Source: Sipunculus nudus (taxonomy: Eukaryota; Annelida; Sipuncula; Golfingiida; Sipunculidae). From it: a stretch of DNA of 64,000 nucleotides. The stretch is taken from assembly GCA_026874595.1 (NCBI GenBank), contig CM049315.1:19737664-19801663 (forward strand). The letters are read 5' to 3'. Position numbers and translations under genes: made by a program. A model generated the notes under the pieces. The model did no database searches, was not told the DNA's origin, and saw only the letters and a program-made list of their open reading frames with translations. Numbering within the stretch: the stretch's first letter is position 1; each line of letters starts with the position of its first letter. Positions 12,396-24,561 of this stretch are shown in pieces.

Positions 12396-12981
12396 CTGCA
12401 AAGAAAATATTTTAAAAATCAATACAGGGTTTTACAGGCTAAACAATCAACAAAAGTAAGAAAATTAGAAATTTTGGTTAAGAATCTGATGGGTTCCCAG
12501 ATTTGTTTGGTTTTATGAATGATTTTATTGAATAATACACCGAGTAAAGTAGAAATATTAAATTTGTGTCCCCATTTCTGGACACGTGTTAATTCCTCTG
12601 AAGCATATATTATTATCTAACTTAAAGTTGAAAAAAGTGATATTGGTAAATGAAAGTTTCGACATGACTTTTGTTTCATGCCATTTAAATAAATCATGGG
12701 GTATGTGGTTTTTGATTTCTAGATTCTATAAGGCACCCATTTAATAACAAGGCATTTTTGCCAAATAAGAGAGGTCATTCAGGAGTGTAATGAAGTCAGT
12801 CTCAACAGACTTCTTCTTTGTCTTCCTGTTTGTTTAGCCAGATAATTCCTGATACGAATCATAGCTGCATGTGGGGCATACAACCAAAGTAGTGTTAAAA
12901 GGAGCTGGCAAGTTAATCCCCTTTATTTACCATCCAAATTACTTATATTGAAACATTCCTGGAGGTTTAGCTCCTGACCAT

Positions 12982-13012
<31 letters not shown>

Positions 13013-16000
13013 GTTGGCAAATGAGCAGTCTGAAATGACTCTTTCCTGACTTGTGGTTACTTTGTCATCATATGCGAGCCATTACACCCTCCCCCTCAAT
13101 CGAGGTTCTGATTTTTTTTAAAAGACATCTATTCACTTTCCTATCCTGTAGAATTTATGTGATTTCCGGCTTACTCTGCTCACAGAGGAAATGCCTTTAG
13201 GTAATGCCTGTTAAGAAAAGTTCTTATAATAACACCCCTGTGATGGATGAATGAGCTTGTTTATCTACACACTGACAAACAGAAAACCATGTAAACTTAG
13301 GGAGCTGAATGCATATGAACAAAGGTTAAAAGGTCACTCGCTGTAAAATGCTCTTAGCAAAACTGGCTTATTTGACTTGCTGCAGATGCCCTTGTCCTAG
13401 TTTTGAGGGCACCCCATGTTAACTTGTGGACAAGAACTAAATGAACCCCCTGTGTGCTGTGGGATCAACATTTTCTGGCCTATATTTAAAAGGTTCAAGG
13501 TATTATCTTAGTTAATAGACATCACATATCAAAATAGGCCCCTTTCAAATGTTAACACTGACCTTTCTGGACTTTTTTATCATGGGTTGGGGTCGAAGTT
13601 CATCATCTGTAAACTTTTTCTTACGTGGGTCAAACATTTCCTGACCTGAAAGGGAGAAAACAGAACTTAAATAAAAAATAAACTGTGGTGATGCAATATG
13701 ATATTATCACTAGGACACTCTCTGACACACTTATAGTTATTTTTTTAAACACTGTCACTAACACAGACAGCCACAGGTGCTCCATTATCACCATACAATA
13801 ACCATTTCAGGTGTCTACAAGGCCTTCCTATTTTTTACCTGGTATAGTTGAGAGGATGATGTCACTGTTTGAAAACTCCTCTCGTTCTCCATGTTCAGAT
13901 GAGACAGGGCTTCTTAGACTGACGGTCTGTGTTTCTGAATATACATACATGTTTGAAGTAATGAAGTGAGCATTTCCTTGGCATAGTTTTAGAAAATGAT
14001 AATGGTGTTGATGCAATCAAGAAACAAAAGTGATGAAGCCAATAGGATATGCACACAAAAGACACCTCATACAAAAAATGCGAGAATATAATTTCAGATC
14101 GGATACTTTGGGTTGGGTTAGTCCCAGACTCAACAGTTGGTGTCCTTTATCCTCCTGCATGCCTGGGAACATGGAAATGATCAATTGATATAAAATTTTC
14201 AAAAAAAGTAACACTTTCCTTTTTTAGTTCTGGTAATTTCAAATTTATGGTCTACCAAAATATTCTCCCCCATGATGAAACAGGACCCTTTAATTTCATT
14301 ATTACATTCCCCATCTGCCTTCTGACTGCTGCCAGGAGTAAGTATTATGTCAAGGACATGATATACTCAAATATTGAAATGTTATCTAGACCAGCCCTTG
14401 TCTTCAGTACAATGCAAATAATAAAAAGTGATTTATTGACTTATTGTCTTTTAAAACTGTAAATGATAAGAAAGGGAAGGGAACACAGTGATGTAAGACT
14501 GTATGGTGCAAGCAGATTTTTTGCAAGAAGACCTTGAGTCATAAAAACACATGAAAACCCAACATTTCTTATGTGACCTGCTATACTGTAAGATTATTCC
14601 AGAGTAACATTAATCGTGCACTAATCATTAGTTTCTAGAATAACAAGTGACCCATGGGTCATGACGCTCAGCTGCCAAGCATGACCTGTGACATCATGGT
14701 CTGAGATTCACAACTTCCAGTCAAATTTTGAAGAACCAATTTGCCAATTTGTTGAAAATTTTCTATGACAACAGAAATATATATCACCTATGTCTGGTTA
14801 AAACACAGTGAATTGATGGTCTGAGGAAAATGCATGATTGTTAGGCTATCAGGAACTATTCCAACAGCTTGCTTGAAACCTGTCAGTCTCAAAAGGAACA
14901 CCACAAAGGGCAAATATAAGATCAAAATATATAGCAAAAATCAAGGAAATACATGCAAGAATTATTGAGAAACATGTGCTTCTGTATGAATTTTTATTCA
15001 ATACAAGCCAACTGTACTGCACTTTTATAAATGATGGTAATATTTATTCAGAAATATTTGACCCAATCCTTTACAAGATTACATAAATATACATCCAACT
15101 GCATTCACTTTAACTGTTCTTGAGATAATATGATCAAAAGGAATTAAAAGATGGTTGCCTGGTGGCCATATTGGACTTCTGACAAGTCTGAAATCAGACA
15201 ACAAACATTCTCTAAATCGGACCAAACATTGAAGAAAAATTACTGAAACTGCCCTGAAGAAAGAATTTCTAAGGTGGCTAACTGGCAGACATAATGGATT
15301 ACTGACAAGTATGACATTTGATATCCCACATTCTCCAATAAGAGACCAAACTTGGGGCAAATTATCCAGTAATAAATGCCCAAAATAATTCAAAAGGGAT
15401 GTCCAGGCCCTCATATCAGATTTATAGATATGCAATTGTAAAAAGTGTAAGTCCAATATTTTTATTATCACTCTGCTTTTCAATGGGGTCAGCAGGTTAG
15501 GTAAACTGCCAAACCTGAAAGAAAAGAAATGCAGAAAGCATGACTAAGAGTCTTGAAATAAAACAAAAAGCCATCCTAAATCAAGGTACACATCCACATA
15601 TTATGAGAACAAACACTTGCTTTTATATGTGGTGATATATATTAAAATATTCAGATATCTAGGAAACTAAGTTTATTGCTAGGATTCCATAAAATAAACT
15701 GCAAAATGTTCCCATCATCTTATAAATCAGTAGCTAAACCTTAATACTATACTCTCATAGTCTTAATGCCTGGCTGAAGCATTCTGACAACAGTGTTTTT
15801 GTTATGAAGTAACGAGGTACTTATCACTGAGCCTTATCACTTAATAGGCTGATACAAAAGGGAGTCATATGTCACCAGTGTCACTCACAATTACAGTCAC
15901 ACAGGGAGATGTACCAGCTGGAGTGGGATGGTTATATATACAAGAAAAATAGAGATGGTCTATAAAATAAGTAATTGTGAACATCCCTGACCTATGACCT

Positions 16001-18189
16001 TGGCCTTTTGCCCATATATCAACTGGATTCTTTCTAAATGATGGGTAACTACTGACCAGTTAAATCTGGTGAATTACTTGGCAACCAATGGGTGAATAAC
16101 TTTGACCTGCAACCTTTAACCTGCTGACCAGCTTACCCCAAAATCAATAAGTTATTTATTCAAGCAAAACGACCCATAAATATGAAGTTTGAGTCAAACT
16201 GAGTGATGCATAGATGTGGCATATGTGAAAGACTGAAGGTTTGGGTTGAACAGTTACACTTGAAATATGCTCACAAGCATTTAGAACAATTAAATATTGT
16301 GACCTTGACCTTTGACTTTTTGACCTCAACATCAATAGGCTTCTTCCCTTATTGGTAGGTAAGCCATATATGACAGATGGAAGGTACAGATTGAAAAGTT
16401 TGCCTGAAAATGACTCCACACAAGAAGTGGGTGCTGTGAACTTGACCTTTGACCTCAAAATCAACAGGTCTTTTCCCCTGTTGGCAGAGAAGCGATATCA
16501 GTGCTGGAAGGTTTGGAATGAAAAGTCTAGCTTGAAATGTGTCCACTACCTTTTCAAAGAAGTGGATCCTGTGACCCTGACCTTTGACCTTGTGACCTCA
16601 AAATCTATAGGATTCTTCTCCAACTTAGTAGGTGAGCTATATGTGAAAGATCAAAGAATTGGGATGAAAGGGTTGGCTTAAAATGTATCCACAGGCTTTT
16701 CAAAGAAGAGGCTTCTGTGACCTTGACCTTTGACCTTTTGACCTAAAAAAAATTATGGTTCTTCCCCAGTTGGTAGGTGAGCTGTATGTGAAAGATGGAA
16801 GGTTTGGGATGAAAATTTTGTCTCAAAGAGTTATTTCTGGGGGGTGCAAACACACCCCATAACTTCGAGAATATAGGTCGCAGTGACCTTATTTAAGGTT
16901 TGCAAGGAGATCTTTTTATTACCTCTAAGACTGCATAGGGTTCATGGCCCTAGCCCCTACGGTTACGATTTGTGCCCTGCTAACGGCCGGACAGCCGGCC
17001 AGACGGCCGGACGGACAGACGGAAGGACGCCGGACAAAGACCCATCGTTATAGCTCAGCATGACTGAAAGTCAGCTGAGCTAAAAAAGTGTTAAGATGTG
17101 TTTCCATGTGTGCGTGAAAAATTGCTCATATGATTTTAAACAGTGGTGTTTCCATGTGTCTGTCAGTGTATTTATGCATATATGAGAATCATCCCACTGT
17201 ATATGCATGAAACTGTCAAGTGACTTTCAGACAAAAGGTCCACTGCTGGATCCACTTTACAAATGTATACATATACCTATTCATGTTTATATGTGCACAT
17301 GTAATCATCTATTTTTTCAGACATATGTATATGCACAAATGCATTAACGCTCACATTGAAACACAGCTTCATACTACAGACTGAAAACTGTGATAAAATA
17401 CTGAGGTTTGCTTCAATTTTATGGAGTTTAAGTTTGTGATTTTTTTTTCAGTGCTTTGTGAAGCATCATTTCCCTTATCACATATTACTTACATATATGT
17501 ATTTTTGAAAAATTATTAAATACACAAGCAAAATCTTTTTAATCAGACTAAAAACTTACAAGAATATCTAAGAAGTAGGAAATTCTTATTTGTTACGGGA
17601 AAATAGTATATGATATCAGATATTTTACTATAAATCTTTGATTCAAGAAGACAAGTCAATATCCCAAACACAAACAGTTACAGCAATTTCTCCTGTTCTA
17701 ATATTAATATTATTTTTATATAACCAGTCAACAGCAAGAAATTCATGGATTTTAAATAGAATTTTCAAAATCAGCTACACTGAAGAACTTCCAAGGCCAT
17801 GAAAATACACGATAAAAATCCAGGGATTTTTGCATTTTAAGTCTTTTGTAGTTTTGGGAACAAAATATACACTTGAAAGATTTAAAATAAAGCACTTTAA
17901 AGTTAAACTTACTTTTTACTGAATCATGCATGTGCATTATTTTTTTATATAAAATGTAAGTCCTTAATACTTCTCATTTAGTCCTCAATTTTAATTGATC
18001 TGAGATATTACAAAGAAATAAAAACAATGATTAGAACTTTTTACTTACTTTTCGACAGTTTCATTTCTGTTGGAACATTACCTAAAAGATGTTTAAGAAC
18101 AAGTGTTCCAGGATGCACATTTCATATTAAAAAAAAGTACATTTCTGTTTTTTTTTATCTAATGCCTCTTGAAGAGGCCCTAATTTTTA

Positions 18190-18261
<72 letters not shown>

Positions 18262-21200
18262 TGATTTTCAATATTTAACAATTTTGTTGTGTTCTTACCA
18301 GGAATTGAGGCTAGGATGATGTCACTGCTGGGAAGGACAAAATCCACTTGTACTTCACCATCTTCTGATCGTGCTGGACTTGCAGCAGGAGCTGGTTGAG
18401 GTTCTGAAGGGGAAATAATATGTATGTGGATATATATGGTTAAATTGTATGTATATAATGGTTACACCTTTCAATTTCATGGGAAGACCTTATCTCTTTT
18501 TCCTTAATGCAAGCATAATGCTAGCTAAGCTCTGTTGTGAAGGACCTTGATCTACCGGGTTGCTCTGCCAGCTATTCCATGAATTATAAACAAGCTTATA
18601 AGTACTATATGGTGAGGCCAAGACAAAGTCTACTGATCAAATCAATGTAACAAAAGTAATCAGTACACAGTAAACTATTGCTCAAACACCATATAAACAA
18701 GAATACAGTATAATACACCCACCAGAATCCAAACAGATTATCAAAATTCTAACTCTGTAGCAGAGACCACTGGCCTGTATATAACACAAGATTTTGCTAA
18801 GTACGACCGACCATACTAGCTTTTTTACCTGTTTACAAGTACTATAATGCAGGTAAATAGTGTGCTATAAGTCAATCACATACTTTAATTCACTTACACA
18901 CAACCAAGTCTAATTATAATATCCATATATTACTAGGTTTCGATAAATTTATTATGTCTATGATTGGTCATTTTCTTTCATAATCATATAAAGTGATTGC
19001 ATTTTTGAATATTCGATCACAAATGATAATTTATATGCACAACTGTCACATTATCCTTATTATCCAGAATAAATCTTATAATCCAGTAAGAGTTATAAAA
19101 CAATGTGATACAAAACAGGGAACAGTAATTTAATAAAAGTGTACCTTGTGCAGCTGACAACCTGGTGATTACCTTTCAAATAAGGCCTGAATTTAATCAG
19201 TCAATATATTAAGTTATAATTAAACAGTAAAATATAGTAAAATAGAAGATACATAAAATAATTTATCAATAATTGGTCTTTGGCTGTTTTTCTTCTTTCT
19301 TTCAGCAAACATGATTTACAACCAATTTCTATCACTTATATACACATACCCAACCATTACAAAAAGCACACACACAAGAGGTTGCCACAATTATTTCTAA
19401 AATGACTGGTACTGACCTCTGGTGGGACTCTGTGGTTTCTGTAGAATCATGGGGCTGATGGGTTGAGAAGCAGGAGATGATTCACGTGATGGGGATGCTG
19501 GCGGGCTGCTCTGCGGCAAGTCAGGTTTTTTTATGGTGCCTGATGGTGCAGCAGCAGCATCAAGCTGGTCTTCAATTCCATTTTCAGTCAGGAATTCATC
19601 CAAATCCATATACTCCAACTGGAAGTCTGTGTATGGGAGTGTCTCACTTTTGTCCCACAGTGTCGGGCCCAAGAAGGCAGAGCTCCCACTAAAGAGGTCA
19701 TCATTTGTCTTGTCTTTGCACTTCTTCTCCTTGTCATCTGCAGCAAAAGGGACAGGTCAGTAAAATGTTGACAGACTTTTGCAGAGTAAACAAATTTCTC
19801 TTCAGGAAAAGTATTCAAAATCATTTCATATCTTGCATCTTTTCCACAATCACCTACAACTGTCATATATTAGGACTATTAATTATCACAGGTAATGTGA
19901 CTAGCCATAGTATTGTTCATTTTATAAATGTATCTATAAAGTTGAGATCACAGTTTTATTAATCAATGCTGATGAACATTATTAATATATGGAAAAATAT
20001 GTGATGATTCTCAGTTCAAGTTGTCACAAACAGTTAAACTTAAGTCCTGAAAATGGAAAAGTAAACATATATACTTGTGCATTTAATATTTCCCACAATT
20101 TTCCACTGTTATGTACACCATTATCTAACTTATGTACAGTAATTCTTACATGTTCTATGCCCATTCTGGGAATACATCAGATACAGTATCTGATGTATTT
20201 ACCAGAATGGGCACAGAGCTTTGAAGAATCCTATTTATCCCAAATTGGACAAGAACAAACTAATCTGGTAATGTCTCCTTAAAGGGACATAATCAGGAGC
20301 AATATTATTCCAATCCCTTCACACTGTAAGTTCAGTTTTGCTTTTTACAAAAGTTTCCCAGCAAAACCAATCGAGCACAGAGCCTCATTTCCTCATACGA
20401 CTGTTTAACACCTTGTTATAGCCCTGCATGTTGGTAAACACAGTCTGTTTACCATAACAAGGCCACATGACCAGAGTCCATTAAAGAGGGGCAACACACA
20501 GTATTTCAGCCAGAGGGAACATGTATTACATTTTTTGGACCAAGTCAGTCAGGGCATGTCCTGATTGAAACGTGTTGTGGAGTAAGCAAACGGTTTCAAG
20601 GCAATATTTTGGCAGGTACAGATTTAATTTAAAGGGAAGAATCTATTTTTCGTGTTAACTCAACATGCTTTATATGTGATTGGGCCCCTTTAATTAATGT
20701 GGATTGAGGATCACAAATACAAGATGTACCAAATATCTGAACACTATGATAATTCAAAACATAACTGAAGCTCACATTTCTCACTTTCACCCCCCTCCCC
20801 TCCCCATGTTTCTCAGGCACAGTTTTTGGGCCCATGGAAAAGTCTGGCATCTCCTGATTTAAAAGTCTTGTGGCCTGGGCATATGCACACAGCCCCACAT
20901 ACTGTGTTTACATTGATGCCTGTGATCGCCCCGTCACTATTTTTTTACAGTGTACAGAAGTAAGCCAATGGTTCAGGGCAAAAGTTGAACAGGTACCAAT
21001 TTTTGTGTTAATTCAACATGCTTTACAGAAAATAAGGTCCCTTTAAATAACAAATCCAGTAAATCCCCCCCCCCCCCCCCCCCAAGTGTCAACTCCTGAA
21101 CTCTGGATCCAAGGGCACTGGCACTGTAGTGCGGAACATTTCCATTTTTACTTAATTTCCAGCCAGGCAACATGGAGTGAAATGTCACTCTAACACAAGT

Positions 21201-24200
21201 TACAAATGGTTCATAAGTCAAACAACTAACCATTTCCACCTTTGAAGTCCTTATGCCACATCTAAGTTAACTATTTTAATTTTCCATGCACTTCTTAATG
21301 TAAAATTGAAAATAAAACCTGTGGACAGAATTATAAATATTTTAATCAATCTTTGTTCATTTCTCATCAAGTCAATCAAAAATATTTTGTTTAAATGCAT
21401 ATATCAAGGTCATAAGTAGTGCATTTCAATCCAATAATGAAAGTTTCTATACAAACACACACACATATATATATATATGATTTATGTCTATACAAATTTA
21501 TATAAATCACTAAATTGTATTAAAAAATTGAAAACCCACCCTATTTGTGTACTTAGGTGCACTGATACTGAAAAATACCTGTAGCTTACTTGTCAATTCT
21601 TGAACTCAAAAAACAACCCCCCCTCTTTAACATGCTTAATGCTGGCTCCATAATTACATCAATATATTTTCATGTAAACTGAAAGAGTTAGACAGGAAAA
21701 TTTTACAATGACATTTGGTTTTGTGCTCATCTCAGTATATATATTAAAATACAGTCCTATAGAAAAATAATATCAATGGCACTATGCAAATAGTATTTAT
21801 GATTAAAGGTGGTTTTCCATAAGTATGTAGTCAGTCTGTAGTCCGCATGCGTAGTCCGTACCCATAAAGTTGGTTTTTCATAAGTACGTATATATATGCA
21901 AGGTTGCAAAAACTGCATTTGGCAGTTTTATCTGCAGCCTGTTCAATCCACTGGATAAATCCGGATTAATCCGGAAGAAATAAAACAGGTTTTATCCAGT
22001 TTTATATGAAGTTAGGGTGTATACTGTCTGTGAAGTAGACATTTTTTATTAAGTTTAGCTTTCCACAGTACAATAATACAATTCCTATAAGAAACATTTT
22101 TCTAGCTATCTGAATAATTATGTGACCATATGTTTATACATAAAACACATTTTTTGTCTCAGTGATTCCAAGTGTTTAATTATAATTTGGAAACTTGAAA
22201 TTATTTCTCTTCTAAAATGGTCAGTGTATGACTGATTAAAACTTTATCACCTGTTTTTCATTACACTATAAAAAAGCTAAACAACTGCAGTTCACACATG
22301 TTTAGTTAAACAATCACTTGTACCATAGAATATCATAAATTCACAGATAAACGTCTATTCTTACATCTCAGAGAGATGTACATAATCCAGTCATATATTG
22401 GCAATAATGCATAAATGACTTAAGATATACAGTGATATCAGCTGCCTATGACTTTGAGGAGAAGACTTCTCAGATACAATTGACAAAATGCTTGTAAAGC
22501 TACCTTGCCCAAGTTGGTATCTCTGAATGTGGGGTAGTAAGGTGATTGTCTTTTCACTACTGGTAATTTAAGGCATGTTTACACAAGCAGCAACACTGAG
22601 CTACCATTTGACAACCAGCCAGTTATGACAGCCTGAGAGGAGAAAACTCCATTGGATCAAAGTCATTCAGGCATCCTTCTCAATGTATAAGCTGTTGACA
22701 ATGTGGCTGCAAAAGTCACCCTGTAAGCCTGTCCTTTGACTATAAGTAAATATTTGATGGCTGAGAATGATGCTATAAAGATGATACTTCCTACTGGGAA
22801 ATTGACTTTTAGCCAGGAGAGTTACATAGAAGCAGGTGGACTGCTCCTCATTCTGGTGTGTGTTCAGCATAAGCTACAGTGGCTGCTGAGTGCTAACAAC
22901 AGTGAAACATGAACCTGGAGGAAATGCCAATTGGATAAATGAAACTCAAATATTGTTAATATATCAATAAACCTTCTGAAATTATTTATCCAGCATTTAT
23001 GTTAATTTAATTAAATTTTACAAGGCAATGCTTAGTTTGGCCCAGTTTAATCCAGATAAAACTAGATTAAACCGGATAAAGTTTTATCCATTGTTCTGGA
23101 TTAAACAAGTTTTCTCCAGATAAAACCCAACCCTGCATATACGCTCAGTCCGTACTCCATATTGATAGGTGCTCAATAGCTTAAATTTTTCTTTTTCTTT
23201 TGCAATTCAATTCAACATATATGTATTGTACATTTGTATTTATTAGCATAAAAAGTGAAAACAATAAAACTGAAACAATGAAATTTTTAAGATCCTAATT
23301 AGTAATATTTTATATGCGACAGCGATGTTTATGATTCAATCATCTAAAACATGTTGTCAATGAAAAAGGAAGGAAAACAAAATCAGCCAAATGCCAATAT
23401 ATTTGGTTTCGGGGAAAACTGATGCCAGCTATGACATTCATACCAGTTGGACATGGAGACACCTGAAATCTACATGATGATTGGTATGCGTAGTGCGCAA
23501 AAATCGCTCCCGGCAGCGTGCACATACAGACTACGCATGCGGATGAATGGGAATGGCCCCAAGTCTAAAAAGGGATTTTGCAGACTATGCATGGGGACTA
23601 CGCACTTATGGAAAAGTACCTTTAGGGCTGTTAAAATTGGAGCCAGTAATGGCAGTACTGAATCCGGTTTATATGGACAAGGTATTGATGTATACAAACA
23701 GATGATGTTATGTTTAGGATTCATGTAATGGAGAAGTATGAGGCATATTGATGTCATATTATCAGGCGTGTCATGGCTTATGTTGATTACTACTAATTAT
23801 GAGACGGTCCAGTCAGTTTTGACCGATCTTGGAAATGTAGTCCAGATTCTATACTCGGGCCAAAAATTCTGTACTCGGATTAAAACGGATCTCTAGTGAA
23901 TACAAAAAATTAACTTTTACCAAATATACATAGCTGAATTTTTGCACAATTTATTTCTTTGTAGATACGCCATTTACACTTTCCATATTTTGAGACGACC
24001 CCTCGATTCCTGTATACATAATACATCGACGAAACGGTGGCACATGGCGAAACGCGTGAGATCAAACCTCACATTTACAGCATATGAGAAATGACAATTC
24101 ACAAGTGCACGTCAAGATTGTGTTAAACAACACAGGCTGGTGATAAAACTGATTTCTTTGGTATAATTATTTTGATACAGCATTTGCTGGCATATAAATA

Positions 24201-24431
24201 CAATAAGAAATGTCAGTCTTCGGGTCAAGCGGAAAACGCTCACCAGCTCACTGCAGCTTCGTGGGGGAGTTGGTCAAAGTCACTACCTAACTTATAGACT
24301 ACTAGTAACTTCGAGAAAAATCCGAAGAGTTGCGCAATAAAATTGAACTCACCATCTTGCTTTGGAGCTGTTAGAAGGCTAGGGTCCTCCAACAAGGCTT
24401 TAAGCGTAATTCCTGATTGGAGAAATGACAT
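12165..24431 (-). CDS. PAR-bZIP transcription factor (HLF/TEF/DBP/Pdp1 family), whole gene
   Basis: Spliced coding sequence: 24353-24431, 19417-19737, then 18299-18403 (exon A) and/or 13839-13934 (exon B), then 13563-13645 and 12165-12395. All joins keep frame at GT-AG sites. The product is 272 aa with A or 269 aa with B. Residues about 48-75 hold the conserved [11 protein letters not shown] and [12 protein letters not shown] blocks. Residues 160-205 hold the PAR domain ([19 protein letters not shown], then QPMIKK). Residues 205-227 are the basic region ([21 protein letters not shown]), followed by a zipper with heptads L240, L247, F254 and L261. Family members bind TTAYRTAA D-boxes as nuclear dimers and act in clock output and metabolism. 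The C-terminus is short after the zipper. Vertebrate HLF/TEF/DBP arose by later duplication, so no single vertebrate name is safe. An in-frame upstream ATG at 24494 would add 21 residues. Confidence 0.95.
12984..13012 (+). repeat. (TG)n followed by poly(G)
   Basis: A short TG run continues directly into about 18 consecutive G, in the last intron of the PAR-bZIP gene. Confidence 0.9.
13563..13645 (-). CDS. PAR-bZIP coding exon 4 (PAR domain)
   Basis: Enters in phase 1 (G|GT gives IPGQ) and ends in phase 0 at AGA AAG|GTCAGT. It encodes [19 protein letters not shown] and PMIKKSRK, diagnostic of the proline- and acidic-rich (PAR) domain. Confidence 0.95.
13839..13934 (-). CDS. PAR-bZIP variant exon B
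   Basis: 96 nt, phase 1 at both ends. Acceptor atgtatattcag with a weak pyrimidine tract; donor G|GTAAAAAA. It encodes [16 protein letters not shown] and [12 protein letters not shown], paralogous to exon A (shared SP..SE.GE...F..SDIIL..IPG, and 14 identical bases over SDIIL). It has the same role and position before the PAR domain. It is probably an alternative to exon A. Confidence 0.85.
14642..17086 (+). repeat. Modular repeat family, 2.4-kb copy in the intron between exons A and B
   Basis: Left end AACAAGTGACCCATGGGTCA (palindrome 14649-14660) followed by GCTCAGCTG. The right end has a GGACGG-type tract (about 16985-17035) and the TAGCTCAG..CTGAGCTA hairpin ending near 17086. The interior holds a tandem array of units of about 143 bp from about 16285 to 16860, each opening with TGACCTTGACCTTTGACC-like text. 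It sits wholly inside the 4.36-kb intron separating the two variant exons. Confidence 0.85.
16300..16736 (+). promoter_or_regulatory. Array of DR1-type nuclear-receptor half-site pairs
   Basis: TGACCTTTGACC/T (inverse AGGTCAAAGGTCA, the DR1 consensus of RXR, HNF4, COUP-TF and PPAR partners) occurs at 16306, 16443, 16578 and 16724. Most copies have a further TGACCT-like half site immediately upstream, so triple half sites occur. The spacing is the repeat-unit period. The motif match is seen directly; any regulatory activity is inference. Confidence 0.35.
18193..18258 (+). repeat. (AT)33 microsatellite
   Basis: Perfect AT dinucleotide run beginning 40 nt downstream (in transcript sense) of the exon A donor. 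Length is likely polymorphic. Confidence 0.95.
18299..18403 (-). CDS. PAR-bZIP variant exon A
   Basis: 105 nt, phase 1 at both ends. Acceptor tttccccttcag with a good pyrimidine tract; donor G|GTAAGAAC. It encodes a Pro/Ala-rich start, the acidic [10 protein letters not shown], then [10 protein letters not shown], which leads into the PAR domain. It is symmetric with exon B, so A, B or both can be included without loss of frame. An (AT)33 tract begins 40 nt downstream of its donor. Confidence 0.88.
19417..19737 (-). CDS. PAR-bZIP coding exon 2 (activation region)
   Basis: Acceptor ttttgctgcag; begins in phase 1, giving DDKEKK across the join, and ends ACC AGA G|GTCAGT (phase 1). It encodes 106 full codons including [11 protein letters not shown] and [17 protein letters not shown], the best conserved N-terminal blocks of HLF/TEF. 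A Ser/Pro-rich tail follows ([13 protein letters not shown]). Confidence 0.93.
20159..20212. repeat. Long near-perfect hairpin palindrome
   Basis: GCCCATTCTGGGAATACATC (20159 onward) is mirrored by the sequence up to 20212; the arms are about 26 bp with a one-base centre and one or two mismatches. It lies in intron 1 of the PAR-bZIP gene. It may be a tiny inverted-repeat element or a cruciform-forming site. Confidence 0.8.
20560..21240 (+). repeat. Two diverged copies of a dispersed repeat
   Basis: Shared text 'taagcaaacggtttcaagg...ttcgtgttaactcaacatgcttta' near 20582 and a related copy near 20958. A third copy begins near 51440 (agtaagcaaacggtttaga). A 19-nt C run lies at 21065-21083. The class is unknown. 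Confidence 0.55.
21804..23624 (+). mobile_element. Inverted-repeat DNA element in PAR-bZIP intron 1
   Basis: Left end TAAAGGTGGTTTTCCATAAG with GTAGTC following; inverted right end (minus strand) TAAAGGTACTTTTCCATAAG then GTAGTC. Both ends carry subterminal GCATGCGTAGTC-type words. No transposase is visible and no certain target duplication was found. It hosts a second element at 21899-23135. The non-nested part is about 0.58 kb. Confidence 0.6.
21899..23135 (+). mobile_element. Nested non-autonomous element, hAT-like ends
   Basis: Ends CAAGGTTG and CAACCCTG (inverse CAGGGTTG). The 8-bp flanks TATATATG and CATATACG agree at six positions, compatible with an aged hAT duplication. Both subterminal regions are rich in 'ggataaatccggattaatcc'-like words and their inverses, able to fold back. 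No reading frame was recognised. Confidence 0.5.
24353..24431 (-). CDS. PAR-bZIP coding exon 1
   Basis: It starts [17 protein letters not shown] and ends in PKQD plus one base (phase 1) at a G|GTGAGT donor. The LKALLEDP segment resembles the N-terminal LRSLLENP of vertebrate HLF. An in-frame ATG 63 nt upstream (24494) follows an in-frame TGA. Either ATG could be used; the downstream one has A at -3 (gaaaATGt). Confidence 0.85.
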
Positions 24432-24561
24432 TTTCCCTTGATAAGAGTTCTGACAATGATGCACTTCCAAGCGATACCTAGTGTTTACCGTCATGTGGCC
24501 ACTGAACGGTGCATGCGCACTTTGCGATCATAGCAACCCATGACCTCAAGCGGGCACCAAT

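Noticed and set aside
16156..16681. Overlapping frames on both strands near 16.3 kb
   Set aside because: They are translations of the 143-bp tandem units of the modular repeat, in opposing strands.
19477..19866. Several frames overlapping PAR-bZIP exon 2 in other frames
   Set aside because: Shadows of the real exon; only the frame encoding FLGPTLWDK and [12 protein letters not shown] matches the family and the splice phases.
23447..23757. Overlapping frames on both strands near 23.5 kb
   Set aside because: They cover the right end of an inverted-repeat element with no recognised domain.
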